Positions 44,880 through 54,925 of a stretch of 64,000 nt of DNA are shown one piece after another; the stretch's first letter is position 1; each line of letters starts with the position of its first letter. Origin of the DNA: Nodularia spumigena CCY9414 (GTDB lineage: Bacteria; Cyanobacteriota; Cyanobacteriia; Cyanobacteriales; Nostocaceae); contig NZ_CP007203.1 of NCBI RefSeq assembly GCF_000340565.2, positions 3,335,929 through 3,399,928 of the forward strand, given 5' to 3'. A program made the position numbers and the translations under genes. Below the pieces are notes generated by a model, which did not search any database, was not told the DNA's origin, and worked only from the letters and a program-made list of their open reading frames with translations.

Positions 44880-46214
44880 ATGACTGAATCTAACTCCCCC
44901 CATCCACCAAATCCAGAACCTTTACCCGCAGAGGATTTTGATAGTGGTACAGATGAAAATCACTTAACCCCAGAAACACTAGCCGCCCAAGAATATTTAA
45001 CCACAATCGCGTCTTTGCAATCTCCGCAAAATCGAGATGCCTTACAACAGGCTCATTCTCAAATCAAGAAATACACTATTAGTAAATTCACAGTCAAGCC
45101 GAGGGCATTACTATTTACTTTAGTGGCGATCGCCATCACTTTTTTCGGGCTGGTAATCAATAACTGGCTGCTGGGCATTTTGGGAACAGTGATCACTTTA
45201 ATATTATCTCTGACAATGTTATTACCTTGGTGGCAATATGTGCTGCAAAAGTGGTTTTTGTCCCAAGATAGAACCCTGTTTGTCGCCTTTGTGGGGCTAG
45301 TAGTCGGGATAATCGGCTTATTGAAGTTTACTGGTTTAGGCGATCGCTTGCAGATGTGGATCAAGCAAATTGGCTGGGAAGCTTCTGGTACTTTAGCAGA
45401 ATGGTTTGGAGCTTTGGGGCAAATTTCCATTGCGATTGTTGCTGTTTATGTCGCATGGCGACAATATGTAATTTCCAAAGACTTGACAATTCAGCAAAAC
45501 CTGCTCACAGTGCAGCAAAATATTATTACCCAGCAGCAAACCATAGATTCCTATTTCCAAGGTGTCTCAGATTTGGTATTAGATGAAGAAGGATTATTAG
45601 AAGATTGGCCGCAAGAACGGGCGATCGCAGAAGGACGTACCGCCGCGATATTTAGTAGTGTAGATGGCAGTGGTAAAGCCAAAATTATCCGTTTTCTCTC
45701 CCGTTCTAAATTGCTCACTCCCCTCAAACGCGATCGCCGTTTAGGAAGAGCCATTCTCGACGGTATGGGGGGTTACGAAGAAGACCGGCTAGAAGGCTTA
45801 CGCGTCATCGATTTAGGCGTGATGTTAGCCGCAGCAGACCTTTCTAGTAACGATTTACGTTGGACTGACCTGAGTGAAGCTAATCTTGTTCGCGCTAATC
45901 TCAGCAATTGTGACTTAGTAAAAGCCAACCTCGCCCGCACCATCTTATATAGTGCTAATCTGGGTGGGGCTGATTTAAATGGGACTCGTTTCTTCTATGG
46001 TTTAGTCGCAACAGCATCACCCCGCAGTCGCAACGAGCCACCAAATTACGAAACAGGCGAATACACTGGCGCTGTAGTGGAAAATGCCGATTTCACCAAT
46101 GTCCAGCGTCTACCTGAAATCACTCGTCAGTACTGCTGTACTTGGGGTGGGGAAAACACTAGAGCCACTATTCCCGGCGGTTGCGAAGGTATTCCCAATA
46201 AGTTAGGACGGTGA
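44880..46214 (+). CDS. Membrane pentapeptide-repeat protein
   Basis: Residues about 75-120 and 135-155 form three hydrophobic spans (ALLFTLVAIAITFFGLVI, LLGILGTVITLILSLTML, TLFVAFVGLVVGIIGLL) and a fourth lies near 180. A glutamine-rich coiled coil (QQNLLTVQQNIITQQQ) follows, then pentapeptides (about 320-375, LSEANLVRANLSNCDLVKAN) and a Cys-containing end (QYCCTWGG). Similar multi-domain proteins occur in Nostocales; no function is known to me. Confidence 0.82.
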   Translation: MTESNSPHPPNPEPLPAEDFDSGTDENHLTPETLAAQEYLTTIASLQSPQNRDALQQAHSQIKKYTISKFTVKPRALLFTLVAIAITFFGLVINNWLLGILGTVITLILSLTMLLPWWQYVLQKWFLSQDRTLFVAFVGLVVGIIGLLKFTGLGDRLQMWIKQIGWEASGTLAEWFGALGQISIAIVAVYVAWRQYVISKDLTIQQNLLTVQQNIITQQQTIDSYFQGVSDLVLDEEGLLEDWPQERAIAEGRTAAIFSSVDGSGKAKIIRFLSRSKLLTPLKRDRRLGRAILDGMGGYEEDRLEGLRVIDLGVMLAAADLSSNDLRWTDLSEANLVRANLSNCDLVKANLARTILYSANLGGADLNGTRFFYGLVATASPRSRNEPPNYETGEYTGAVVENADFTNVQRLPEITRQYCCTWGGENTRATIPGGCEGIPNKLGR

Positions 46215-46374
46215 AAAGAGGCAGGGGAGCAGGGTACAGGGGGCAGGGGGGAAGAGGCAGGGGGGCAGGGTGCAGGGGGCAGGGGGGAGCTTGTACCCCG
46301 CCCCAGTTGTTTGGAATGTTTCTACATTCTTTGTTAGCCGATGATAACTGATAACTGATAACTGATAACTGAAC
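46215..46374. repeat. G-rich tandem repeats and gataact heptamers
   Basis: 46220-46290 is a run of gcagggg/gcagggt units; 46343-46371 is four copies of gataact. It lies between convergent genes. Confidence 0.75.
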
Positions 46375-47136
46375 TTAAGCGAGGGTGAGAATTTCTACGC
46401 CTGTTTCGGTGACAGCTAAAGTATGCTCGCATTGTGCCGACAATTGGCGATCGCGAGTTACAGCAGTCCAACCATCAGCTAGAACCTCAACTTCCCAAGT
46501 CCCGACGTTAATCATCGGCTCGATAGTAAACACCATTCCTGGTCTGAGACGTTTGCCTTTGCCCCGTGTACCATAATGGGGAATATCGGGCGCAGTGTGG
46601 AAAATATTGCTGATCCCGTGTCCTACAAAGTCGCGCACCACAGAAAAGCCCTGTGCTTCAGCATATTCTTGAATCGCTGCGCCAATATCGCCAATTTTTG
46701 CCCCAGGCTTAACTTCCGCAATCCCCAAGCGGCGACATTCTTCGGTTACTTCTACCAGCTTCTGGGCTTTGGGGGAAGGAGTACCAACTAAAAATGTCTT
46801 GGATGTATCGCCGTGGTAGCCATCAACAATCAATGTGACATCGATATTAATGATGTCCCCATCCTTAAGAATCTGCTTGGCGTTCGGAATACCATGACAG
46901 ACTACCTCATTGACACTGGTACAAATTGATTTGGGATAACCTTTGTAACCCAGAGGTGCGCTTTTAGCTCCGTGCGCTTGCGTCCAACGTTCAGCTTCAT
47001 CATTGAGTTGGAGTGTTGTCACTCCCGGCTTTACCATTGGTTCCAGGTGTTGTAAAAGTTGCCCCGCCAAGCGTCCGGCTTGACGCATTTTGTCGAGTTC
47101 TCGTGTAGATAAAATTACAATTGGTTCGATTTTCAT
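46375..47136 (-). CDS. map: Methionine aminopeptidase, type I
   Basis: Removes N-terminal methionine. Metal ligands: DGDIINIDVTLIVDGYHGD (two Asp), GHGI (His), FTIEPM (Glu) and CEHTLAVTE (Glu). The length is 253, without the N-terminal zinc finger. Its ATG overlaps the stop of the upstream bvdR by four bases (ATGA), so the two are translationally coupled. Confidence 0.94.
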   Translation of the reverse strand: MKIEPIVILSTRELDKMRQAGRLAGQLLQHLEPMVKPGVTTLQLNDEAERWTQAHGAKSAPLGYKGYPKSICTSVNEVVCHGIPNAKQILKDGDIINIDVTLIVDGYHGDTSKTFLVGTPSPKAQKLVEVTEECRRLGIAEVKPGAKIGDIGAAIQEYAEAQGFSVVRDFVGHGISNIFHTAPDIPHYGTRGKGKRLRPGMVFTIEPMINVGTWEVEVLADGWTAVTRDRQLSAQCEHTLAVTETGVEILTLA

Positions 47137-48179
47137 AAACTTTCGGCGGCAGAATCGCTCATAAATATAGTTAAACCTGTCTGTGCAGCTCTTTGGATAG
47201 CATCAGCAACCTGGAGGGTATATAAACTTGCCTCTGGGGTGACGTACAAAGGAGTGCCATGAAAAAGATGATCTAACACCATAGTTGTATCTTTAGCAAA
47301 TAAACCCCGACGAGTACCAACCTCTATTGGTGTTGTTTCCCCAGATTGAATCAAAGATCCTGTATTGCCATCAAAAATTAAACCACCCTTTTCGCCGTGA
47401 ACTTCAAATTTGCGTTCTGGTTGCCACAGGGTTTCGCCTTTGCCATAAACTACTTGTGCTAACAGTCCATTTTCAAAGCACAGTTGACTGATGCAGAAAC
47501 AAGTTTGATAGTAATCCTGTTCTGTTTCCCAATATCGCTGATGACAGTTAACTGCAAAGACTTTACCAAATAAATCGGTGAGCCGATGTAATCGCGACAG
47601 CGCCCCAATTAAAGGAAAACCAAACAGTTCATGGTTATAAGTCCACTTCCGGGGGGCGGGATGCTGAGGATTGATGGTGCTGTAACGAACATAAAAAATA
47701 TTGCCAATTTGAGCTAAGTTTTGCTGCAAGGCTTGATGTAAGCCACCCAAGAGTTCGATGTGTTCAACGTGTAAGAGTTTATTTTGGGACTTAGCTAGGG
47801 CGATTAATTCCTCAGCTTCTGTGACATCTACAGACAAGGGATATTCGACAATTACGTGTTTACCTTGTAAAAGTGCTGCACGAGCGATCGCCCCATGATC
47901 GCGGTTAATTGTGGAAATTACCACCAAATCAATATCTTCGCGTTCTACTAATTGTTCCCAGGAAGTTAACGCGAATGTCTGGTATTCTTGGGCAAAGGCT
48001 GCTGTGTTTTCTGGCTGATGACCGGCGATCGCTACAAGATGCGATCGCTCATCACCCACCAATGCCTCAGCCCGTAATTTTGCCGCATATCCAGTACCCA
48101 CCAAGCCTACACGCACTTTTGCTGTTTCCAAAGCTGCCTCTGAATTATACATGATCCTCACCAGTTCTGTTTTTAACAT
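47133..48179 (-). CDS. bvdR: Biliverdin reductase
   Basis: A Gfo/Idh/MocA-fold NAD(P)H oxidoreductase. The Rossmann motif VGLVGTGYAAKLRAE, KHVIVEYPL and the LLHVEHIELLGGLHQAL-type block closely follow the known Synechocystis BvdR. It reduces biliverdin to bilirubin, which is reported to support phycobilisome production. The start is ATG 48179 or the internal ATG 48152 (MYNSEAAL), with ggtgagg just before the latter. It precedes map with a 4-bp overlap. Confidence 0.87.
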   Translation of the reverse strand: MLKTELVRIMYNSEAALETAKVRVGLVGTGYAAKLRAEALVGDERSHLVAIAGHQPENTAAFAQEYQTFALTSWEQLVEREDIDLVVISTINRDHGAIARAALLQGKHVIVEYPLSVDVTEAEELIALAKSQNKLLHVEHIELLGGLHQALQQNLAQIGNIFYVRYSTINPQHPAPRKWTYNHELFGFPLIGALSRLHRLTDLFGKVFAVNCHQRYWETEQDYYQTCFCISQLCFENGLLAQVVYGKGETLWQPERKFEVHGEKGGLIFDGNTGSLIQSGETTPIEVGTRRGLFAKDTTMVLDHLFHGTPLYVTPEASLYTLQVADAIQRAAQTGLTIFMSDSAAESL

Positions 48180-48407
48180 TCCACGCTTAGAATATGCGAA
48201 ATTCTGGGTTTATACCCAAGGCCTTTAATACATAAAATAAACTTATATTTATCAACTAACTCAACTTCATTACTAATCGGGGTTGATTTTCAGTTAAAAG
48301 CTGTAATTTTTCTCGTAGTATCAGAAGTGAAGCAATTAAAAAGTACCTGCTAACCTGATGAGGAAAGCCCTATGCTTTGCTTCAGAATAACTTATACTGC
48401 CGTTTGA

Positions 48408-48725
<318 letters not shown>

Positions 48726-48819
48726 GAGTTCACTGTCTGAATTAAAAATCTCTTTCTGGCAAGAGTTAATACTAATCTAGCGGGGGGGGTAAGCCCTTGC
48801 ACCCCTGCTTGAGTGATAA

Positions 48820-48883
48820 AAACCGGGTTTTTGTACCTGGGAAGACTAAGTTTCCCTCGTGTCAATTTGCCAAAACCCGGTTT
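48820..48883. repeat. 12-bp inverted repeat between petF and the SpoIID gene
   Basis: AAACCGGGTTTT (48820-48831) and AAAACCCGGTTT (48872-48883) are exact inverse complements about 40 bases apart, between converging genes; a possible long-loop terminator or small mobile remnant. Confidence 0.5.
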
Positions 48884-48901
48884 CTGAGATTTGATCCAAT
48901 T

Positions 48902-50500
48902 CTAAAACTTGATCTGGTTGCCCAGACTTTGAAGTTGTGTGCCAGGATAATAAAATTGCAGGATTTGGGAATTGGACCAACCGAGTTTAGCTAAATTTTG
49001 CGCCCCAGTTTGACTTAAGCCAACTCCATGTCCCAATCCACCACCAATAAAAGCATATCCCCACAAATCTGGTGTGCCTTTGTTGAGGGGTTCTATATAA
49101 AACAGCGTACTTCTAGGAGCTGCAAAGGCGCTGCGAATTTCGTCTTTCTCTAGAGTGAAAATACCAATATCTGTCTTCACCGCCAGTTTAAGAATCCGTC
49201 CACTTTTGCTCCGTTTGACTACAGACATGGCCTCAACAGTGTTAAATTTAGCGTAGGGGCTATTTTTGATTTCCAGGAATCTTTTTAAGAGTTGGTTAAT
49301 ATCATCAATGGGAGTTTCCCGGTTCCAACGAAAGGTATTCCAGGCGCTTTCGTTAAATCCTTCCCGCCGATTAATGAATTTCCGAAAGTTGGTTTCATCT
49401 GCTAAACTCAGATCAGATAAATTCCAAAAGTTAGTAGCAGCGTCTACGACTGGGCGTAAATAAGGACGATCTTCACCATTCCAAACATCACTAAAATAAG
49501 CTGTCACGCCGCCTGTGGTGGAAGAATACAAAGCATCGACTAGCTGATTATTATAAGTTAAAACCATACCTCTAGTTGCAGCGATCGCCTGGTCGGTACG
49601 GGGAACTGTGCCACTCCAACCATAATAAACTTGACAGTGAGTATCAGCACACAACTGATAGTTATCAGTTACAAATCTCCGCAAATTCCTTAAAGCATAA
49701 GTCCGGGCGAGAATTGCTTGGGCTTCCACGGCTGCGGTGGGCGCACTTGTGCCAATTTCATGAGGTACAACTCCCCGCAAATAGCTTTCTAAAGGTACTT
49801 CATTGACTAAAGTATATGTACCATAGGCATTGGGCTGTAAAGTCAACCGTCCTGGATACAAACGATTATTTTCGAGTTTTTCGCCTTTTTTGACTCGAAT
49901 TAAGTTTTTACTTGTACTAATTTCTAAATTATTGGGGCTATAACGCTTACCATTCACTTCCCAACTGACTCGTGGCACTTCTGACAAAATTTTGGTATCG
50001 ATATACGCCATGTCCTTTCCAGACGCTTGTACGCCCTCAAATAGCAAGCGCCGCAGCAAGGGAGTATTATAAACATCCCGTTTCGCCCAAACTTGCCAGC
50101 GTTCTGGTTGGGCTATTTCTACCTCGATTCCCTGAGAACGCCAATTTTTGGCGCTGTCTTCCGCCGTTTCAAAGGTGCGGTATGTACCTAAAACCACTAC
50201 CTCCTCTACCTCCAGTTTGGGTAAAGGTTCCATGACTGTTTCTAGCTTGACGGGGTTTTGGGTGACTAAGGTTTTTTGCTGATTATCTGCTGTAAATTTT
50301 AACTGTAAGCGATCGCCTGCTGTGGGTTCAAGTTGCAACTTGACTTGGGGATTTTCGCCAAATCGTTGCACAATCCCAATTCTCAGTTCTACATCCTGAT
50401 TTTTGCCATCAACAGATGAAGCACCTGTCAACCCCAACAAGCAAAATGTTGTCAGTACAGTGGAGGAAAAACGCCAGAACGTAGATTGCATAGTGGTCAT
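48902..50500 (-). CDS. Exported SpoIID/LytB-domain protein
   Basis: A signal peptide (residues 1-30) is followed by an N-terminal region with an SPOR-like stretch (TYRTFETAEDSAKNWRSQGI) and a SpoIID/LytB domain from about 190 (VPLESYLRGVVPHEIGTSAP, AVEAQAILARTYAL, the conserved Glu in VPHE, and GHGVGLSQTGAQNLA near the end). SpoIID proteins act on denuded peptidoglycan or stimulate amidases. Likely periplasmic, cell-wall function. Confidence 0.9.
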   Translation of the reverse strand: MTTMQSTFWRFSSTVLTTFCLLGLTGASSVDGKNQDVELRIGIVQRFGENPQVKLQLEPTAGDRLQLKFTADNQQKTLVTQNPVKLETVMEPLPKLEVEEVVVLGTYRTFETAEDSAKNWRSQGIEVEIAQPERWQVWAKRDVYNTPLLRRLLFEGVQASGKDMAYIDTKILSEVPRVSWEVNGKRYSPNNLEISTSKNLIRVKKGEKLENNRLYPGRLTLQPNAYGTYTLVNEVPLESYLRGVVPHEIGTSAPTAAVEAQAILARTYALRNLRRFVTDNYQLCADTHCQVYYGWSGTVPRTDQAIAATRGMVLTYNNQLVDALYSSTTGGVTAYFSDVWNGEDRPYLRPVVDAATNFWNLSDLSLADETNFRKFINRREGFNESAWNTFRWNRETPIDDINQLLKRFLEIKNSPYAKFNTVEAMSVVKRSKSGRILKLAVKTDIGIFTLEKDEIRSAFAAPRSTLFYIEPLNKGTPDLWGYAFIGGGLGHGVGLSQTGAQNLAKLGWSNSQILQFYYPGTQLQSLGNQIKF

Positions 50501-50728
50501 CTGATTCTTATCAACTCAAAAATGCTAACAATTGCTGAGATTTAATTCTGTTTTCACCTAGAAGTATCAGCACTATCTATTTCACTAATTAACAGACGCT
50601 TTCATTCACACAAAAGTGTAAACAAAGCAAATATTCACCCTGGGAATGGGTGAGAATGTCAAAAGCATACCTTTAGCGTCAAAATAATCAAGGTATTCGT
50701 CCCACTGTTTGAACTGGCTGAAATCTTT

Positions 50729-51301
50729 ATGACTCCTCACGAAAGTGATGCAAAACCAGCTGCTACCTCATCTAAAGGATGGAGTAGTTGGCAAGAAAAT
50801 CTAACTTTGATTGCGATCGCCTTATGTTTAGCAATCCTAATTAGAACATTTATCGCCGAACCCCGGTATATCCCATCAGACTCCATGCTACCGACTTTAC
50901 ACACAGGCGATCGCTTGGTAGTAGAAAAAGTTTCCTATCGTTTTCACCCCCCCGCAGCTGGAGATATTATTGTTTTTCAGCCTCCCGCAGAACTGCAACG
51001 CCGGGGATATCCAGTAGACCAAGCCTTTATTAAACGCGTCATTGGTCTCCCAGGTAAAATCCTCAACGTGACTAACGGTAAAGTTTACCTGAACGGAGAA
51101 GCCTTAGAAGAAAACTACATAGCCGAACCGCCAAATCAACCATTTCCCGCCGTCCAAATCCCAGAAGAGCAGTTTTTTGTCATGGGAGATAACCGCAACG
51201 ACAGTAACGATTCTCGCTACTGGGGATTTTTACCGAGACAAAATATCATTGGTCGGGCAGCATTTCGCTTTTGGCCTCCTGATCGCATAGGCTTTATTTA
51301 G
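50729..51301 (+). CDS. lepB: Signal peptidase I
   Basis: Cleaves signal peptides of exported proteins. One N-terminal span (LTLIAIALCLAILIRTFI) precedes box B PSDSMLPTL (catalytic Ser), box D FIKRVIGLPG (catalytic Lys) and box E GDNRNDSNDSRYWG. The length (190) is usual for a single-span cyanobacterial LepB. Confidence 0.95.
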   Translation: MTPHESDAKPAATSSKGWSSWQENLTLIAIALCLAILIRTFIAEPRYIPSDSMLPTLHTGDRLVVEKVSYRFHPPAAGDIIVFQPPAELQRRGYPVDQAFIKRVIGLPGKILNVTNGKVYLNGEALEENYIAEPPNQPFPAVQIPEEQFFVMGDNRNDSNDSRYWGFLPRQNIIGRAAFRFWPPDRIGFI

Positions 51302-51434
51302 GATTGACAAATAAAACAAAATAAACCTCTCTCTTCCTGATTTCTCTGTGTTCTCTGCGCCTCTGTGGTTCGTTTATTTGTTTATTTGCTAAAATTCCAG
51401 TAAATCCCTGAGATTCCGAAAAATGTCCAATTCT

Positions 51435-51473
51435 CCCCTCTCCTTAGTAAGGAGAGGGGTCGGGGGTGAGGTT
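51435..51473. repeat. Palindromic dispersed repeat
   Basis: A perfect 12-bp-arm palindrome around a single G, then tcgggggtgaggt; nearly the same as 8511-8548. It lies just past the 3' end of a minus-strand gene in both cases. Confidence 0.75.
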
Positions 51474-51484
51474 GGTGTATTGTA

Positions 51485-52030
51485 TCAAAAGCGTAAAAAA
51501 TACATCAGCTGGGCGATCGCCTCCCCAGGAAGATCCAACCGTCGCCCGAAATCAGCCAAATTACGGTAACTCCCAGCTGATAGCCGATTTTGTACCACAG
51601 CTTCCGCCAGAGACACATCCATAAAAGGAATTTGCACTAATTGCTCAACCGTAGCCGTATTCGGGTTAACTAACTGACTAGGATAATCGAGAGATTCGTT
51701 GTCATAGTAAATAAAATTGAGCAGAGGCTGTAATGGTGCTAATCGCTGAGTCGGTAGAGCTAAAGCCGCCGCCACATCTTCAATACAGTAAAATTTAACA
51801 CCAGAGCGAGAAAGTTCCACAAGCGATCGCGCTTGGTGAATTGACAAACCAGGTAGCCGTAACCAATCATCCACAGTCGCCTGATTAGCATCAATCCGCA
51901 TCCCCAACTTTACCGCCAATTGAATTTCCTCCCCAGACTGTAAGCGATAATAAGGGTCATTGAGGAGTTTAGCGCGGAGTTTTTGCAACTTGGGGTTTAA
52001 AGGTAACCAATTCATATTTTTTGCTGACAT
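51485..52030 (-). CDS. Helix-hairpin-helix (ComEA-like) protein
   Basis: Two HhH modules: one near residues 50-80 (ANQATVDDWLRLPGLSIHQA) and one near 120-165 (NPNTATVEQLVQIPFMDVSL). Such modules bind DNA without sequence specificity in ComEA, but this protein lacks a signal peptide. ATG 52030 shares one base with the stop of the upstream TM2 gene (TGATG), so translation is probably coupled. Confidence 0.8.
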   Translation of the reverse strand: MSAKNMNWLPLNPKLQKLRAKLLNDPYYRLQSGEEIQLAVKLGMRIDANQATVDDWLRLPGLSIHQARSLVELSRSGVKFYCIEDVAAALALPTQRLAPLQPLLNFIYYDNESLDYPSQLVNPNTATVEQLVQIPFMDVSLAEAVVQNRLSAGSYRNLADFGRRLDLPGEAIAQLMYFLRF

Positions 52031-52413
52031 CAAGAAATTTGGTCTAGCAGCTGGCGGCGCTTTTGCTCAAATTCGTACTCAGAAATCAATCCATCTTGAC
52101 GCAGAGTATCCAACTCACGCACAGCCTTAGCGATCGCCTCCACCTGATGACTCGTTTGGGGTGAGTGCTTAACTGCGGACTTACCCAAATTAAAATGACG
52201 ATCAAAAGCCGCTTCATCTTGCGCTAGATACCAAACTCCCTCAATAGCACTGGCTACCTTGGGGATAGGAGTCCAAGACAGCAGAACATATAACACACCC
52301 CACAAAGGTTGTCCCAAATAAAACTTATGTAACCCGGAAATAGTCACCGTCCCGGATAAAGCTAAAATTGCTGCAATACTGCGACTTTTGCGTTTAGTTA
52401 ACATATTCCCCAT
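52030..52413 (-). CDS. TM2-domain protein with SHOCT-like tail
   Basis: A TM2/NINE domain (SIAAILALSGTVTISGLHKFYLG, then LWGVLYVLLSWTPIP) with two spans, followed by a C-terminal short amphipathic motif (ELDTLRQDGLISEYEFEQKRR) resembling SHOCT. The start is set at ATG 52413; the frame is open to 52503 but the additional residues look non-conserved. It forms a tight pair with the HhH gene. Confidence 0.8.
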   Translation of the reverse strand: MGNMLTKRKSRSIAAILALSGTVTISGLHKFYLGQPLWGVLYVLLSWTPIPKVASAIEGVWYLAQDEAAFDRHFNLGKSAVKHSPQTSHQVEAIAKAVRELDTLRQDGLISEYEFEQKRRQLLDQIS

Positions 52414-52559
52414 CAACCTAGCTCTACCACAATTTCTAGAATAAAACAGCCACTGCCGCAAAACACCAGGTGTTGGTATTGATTCCCTTACATTGGCGGA
52501 CAAATTGGGACGAGTGGTTGTAAAAGTTCAGTATCTTTTGATTCAAATATTGATTAACT

Positions 52560-53000
52560 TCACTCTGTTTTTTCTAAACCTTCTTTTGGTCGTGTTTTTT
52601 TCAGTAACAGTACAACTCCTATTAATGATGTAACTATTGCAACTACACGCCCTACCCTTGAAACCACCAATATATTGGAGCTTATGAACAGTTTAAAGGC
52701 AGCCTCTGCTAAAAACGAATTCACCAAGCCTTCGATTGCTAAGAAAATATATAAACCATAGATGGCAATCGCTAACCATTTTGCCCATAGCTTCTGCCGA
52801 GCTATTCCTAATACTGCAAGGATTCCAGCTAATATAACCGTAACTAAACGTAATACTTCGACAACAGAGACATCTGTATATATCCCTAATGCGGTACATA
52901 TCAAAACAATGATCGAACTTACAGTAATGAGTGATACGTAGATTAAATTGTACCATTTGGTAACTTTGGTATATGCCCTTACCCGCACATTCTTGACCAT
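52560..53000 (-). CDS. Four-span membrane protein
   Basis: A 146-residue protein with about four hydrophobic helices (IYVSLITVSSIIVLICTALG, VLRLVTVILAGILAVLG, WLAIAIYGLYIFLAIEG, VVAIVTSLIGVVLLL) and a charged tail. I recognise no family. It lies downstream of the kinase-FGE gene with a 77-bp gap, possibly in one transcript. Confidence 0.65.
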   Translation of the reverse strand: MVKNVRVRAYTKVTKWYNLIYVSLITVSSIIVLICTALGIYTDVSVVEVLRLVTVILAGILAVLGIARQKLWAKWLAIAIYGLYIFLAIEGLVNSFLAEAAFKLFISSNILVVSRVGRVVAIVTSLIGVVLLLKKTRPKEGLEKTE

Positions 53001-53077
53001 GATTCTCTTCTCAAAAAATATACTCTGACAAACAAAATAGGTATTGTTTATGTTTAACTTTTAACTTCACTCCGGTA

Positions 53078-54925
53078 CTAAGAAGCTGCGGAAAATACCA
53101 CCCGAAAACCGCATATTCTCAAACCACCATCAGACTCATTCCAACTACGGCTAGCACTACGACAAAGCTCTGCACTAAAACTCCAAGAACCGCCACGTAA
53201 TAACCGCCGATAAAAATCACCCCCGACTTCCCAAGCGCTTCCATCGCAAGGTGCGCCATGATAATTATTATGCCAAGTATCAGCACACCATTCCCACACC
53301 AGCCCGTGCATATCATATAATCCGAAGGCATTAGCTACCTGAAAACTGCCGACATCGGTTGTTTCTTTGCGGTATTTGCTTTTGACATCCATTCCATAAG
53401 TATCACTACTACAATTAACTAAATTAGTAGTAATCATTTCGCCAAAGTGGAAAGATGTCGTAGTTCCGGCGCGACAAGCATATTCCCATTCCGACTCGCT
53501 GGGTAAACGATATTCACGTCCGGTTTTTTCCCAGAGTCTGGCGCAAAATTCTACAGCTTCGTACCAAGATACATTTTCTACAGGACGATTATGTCCTTTA
53601 AATTTTGAGGGATAAGGATTTAAAGGTTGTTTAACTTGAGGTAAAGCGGCTACGGCTTTCCATTGAGCTTGAGTTATGGGATATTTACCCATAAAAAATG
53701 GTTTGAGAATCACTTCGTGTTGAGGACGTTCGTCAGCATCTCCTTCAAACTCTGGCGAACCCATCATAAAACTACCGCCGGGAATTGATACCATTTTTAG
53801 TGTTACGGTTTGGCTCAATTTTTCGGCAAAAAACTTGGCTGTAGGGAAATCACGGTTAACTTCTCTACCTGCTGTGTCTACTGTAACTACTTCAAATTCA
53901 AAGGTTTCTAAGGGGGGTAATGGAGGTGTGACTTTCTTTGGTGGTGGTAATTTGATTAATTTAGGTACAGAAATATCGACAATTTTTGGTTCAAATACCG
54001 ATTTTTTCAGAGAATTTAAATCGTTAATTACTTCTGTTGCTGTTTGATATCTTTCACTCGCTAAATGTTTTAATAATTTATTTAAAATTCGGCTTAATTC
54101 TTCGCTGATAGTAATCCCCTTTTTCTGTAATTCTTCTTGCCATAACCAATTACCATTCATGGCATCATAAAGAGGATCATTAATTTCTCCATAAGTATTT
54201 TGTACTGGTAAACATTGCGTTAACAGACGCACGCAAGTTACACCCAATGCATATAAATCACTTCCATGACAAGGAAATCCCGCCATTTGTTCAGATGGCG
54301 CATAACCAATCGTATAAATAACTGTAGCTTGTCTGGCTAAAGTTGTTTGTGTTACTTGTTTTGCACCCCCGAAGTCAATTAATACTGGTTTACCGTCACT
54401 GTCACGGCGAATAATGTTTTCTGGTTTGATATCCCGATGAATAACTTTAGCAGCATGAACAAATTGGAGAACTGGTAATAAATCAGTTAAAAGTTGATAA
54501 ATTTGCTCTTCAGTAAAGGGTTTTTGTCGAACTTCTTGTAAAAGGGTTCTTCCTTCAATAAATTCTTGGACAAGATACAAGCTGGAACCTTGTTCAAAAT
54601 AAGCTAATAATCTGGGAATTTGAGTATGATTTTCTCCTAGTTCATACAACCGAAATGCTTCTTCTCGGAAAAATTCGGCGGCTTTATTTCGTTGAATTGT
54701 TCCTTGAACTTGAGGAAAAAATTGTTTGATGACGCAAGGAGCATTCAGTCTATCTACATCTTCAGTTGCATAAGTTCTGCTAAATCCGCCTTCACCTAAA
54801 AGCCTCAATACGCGATAGCGATTTCTCAGGAATTTGCCAAAGTTGCTTTGTCCGCAACTCATGCAAAATATATTCCCTTCAGGGTTGAATGGATTCGAGC
54901 AATTGGGATTTTGGCAAATTTGCAT
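53078..54925 (-). CDS. Ser/Thr kinase fused to a formylglycine-generating-enzyme-like domain
   Basis: A zinc ribbon (CQNPNCSNP, FCMSCGQ) leads into a Hanks kinase: LGEGGFSRTY, Lys in CVIKQFF, HRDIKPENII, IDFGGAKQV. A Pro-rich linker follows, then an FGE/SUMF1 domain (about 375-612; IPGGSFMMGSPEFEGD, RPVENVSWYEAVEFC, LPSESEWEYACRAG, LLRGGSW). The paired catalytic cysteines of true FGE (SxxxSYCxR) are not evident; the domain ends ELCRSASRSW, so it may bind rather than oxidise. This fusion recurs in filamentous cyanobacteria. Confidence 0.9.
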   Translation of the reverse strand: MQICQNPNCSNPFNPEGNIFCMSCGQSNFGKFLRNRYRVLRLLGEGGFSRTYATEDVDRLNAPCVIKQFFPQVQGTIQRNKAAEFFREEAFRLYELGENHTQIPRLLAYFEQGSSLYLVQEFIEGRTLLQEVRQKPFTEEQIYQLLTDLLPVLQFVHAAKVIHRDIKPENIIRRDSDGKPVLIDFGGAKQVTQTTLARQATVIYTIGYAPSEQMAGFPCHGSDLYALGVTCVRLLTQCLPVQNTYGEINDPLYDAMNGNWLWQEELQKKGITISEELSRILNKLLKHLASERYQTATEVINDLNSLKKSVFEPKIVDISVPKLIKLPPPKKVTPPLPPLETFEFEVVTVDTAGREVNRDFPTAKFFAEKLSQTVTLKMVSIPGGSFMMGSPEFEGDADERPQHEVILKPFFMGKYPITQAQWKAVAALPQVKQPLNPYPSKFKGHNRPVENVSWYEAVEFCARLWEKTGREYRLPSESEWEYACRAGTTTSFHFGEMITTNLVNCSSDTYGMDVKSKYRKETTDVGSFQVANAFGLYDMHGLVWEWCADTWHNNYHGAPCDGSAWEVGGDFYRRLLRGGSWSFSAELCRSASRSWNESDGGLRICGFRVVFSAAS

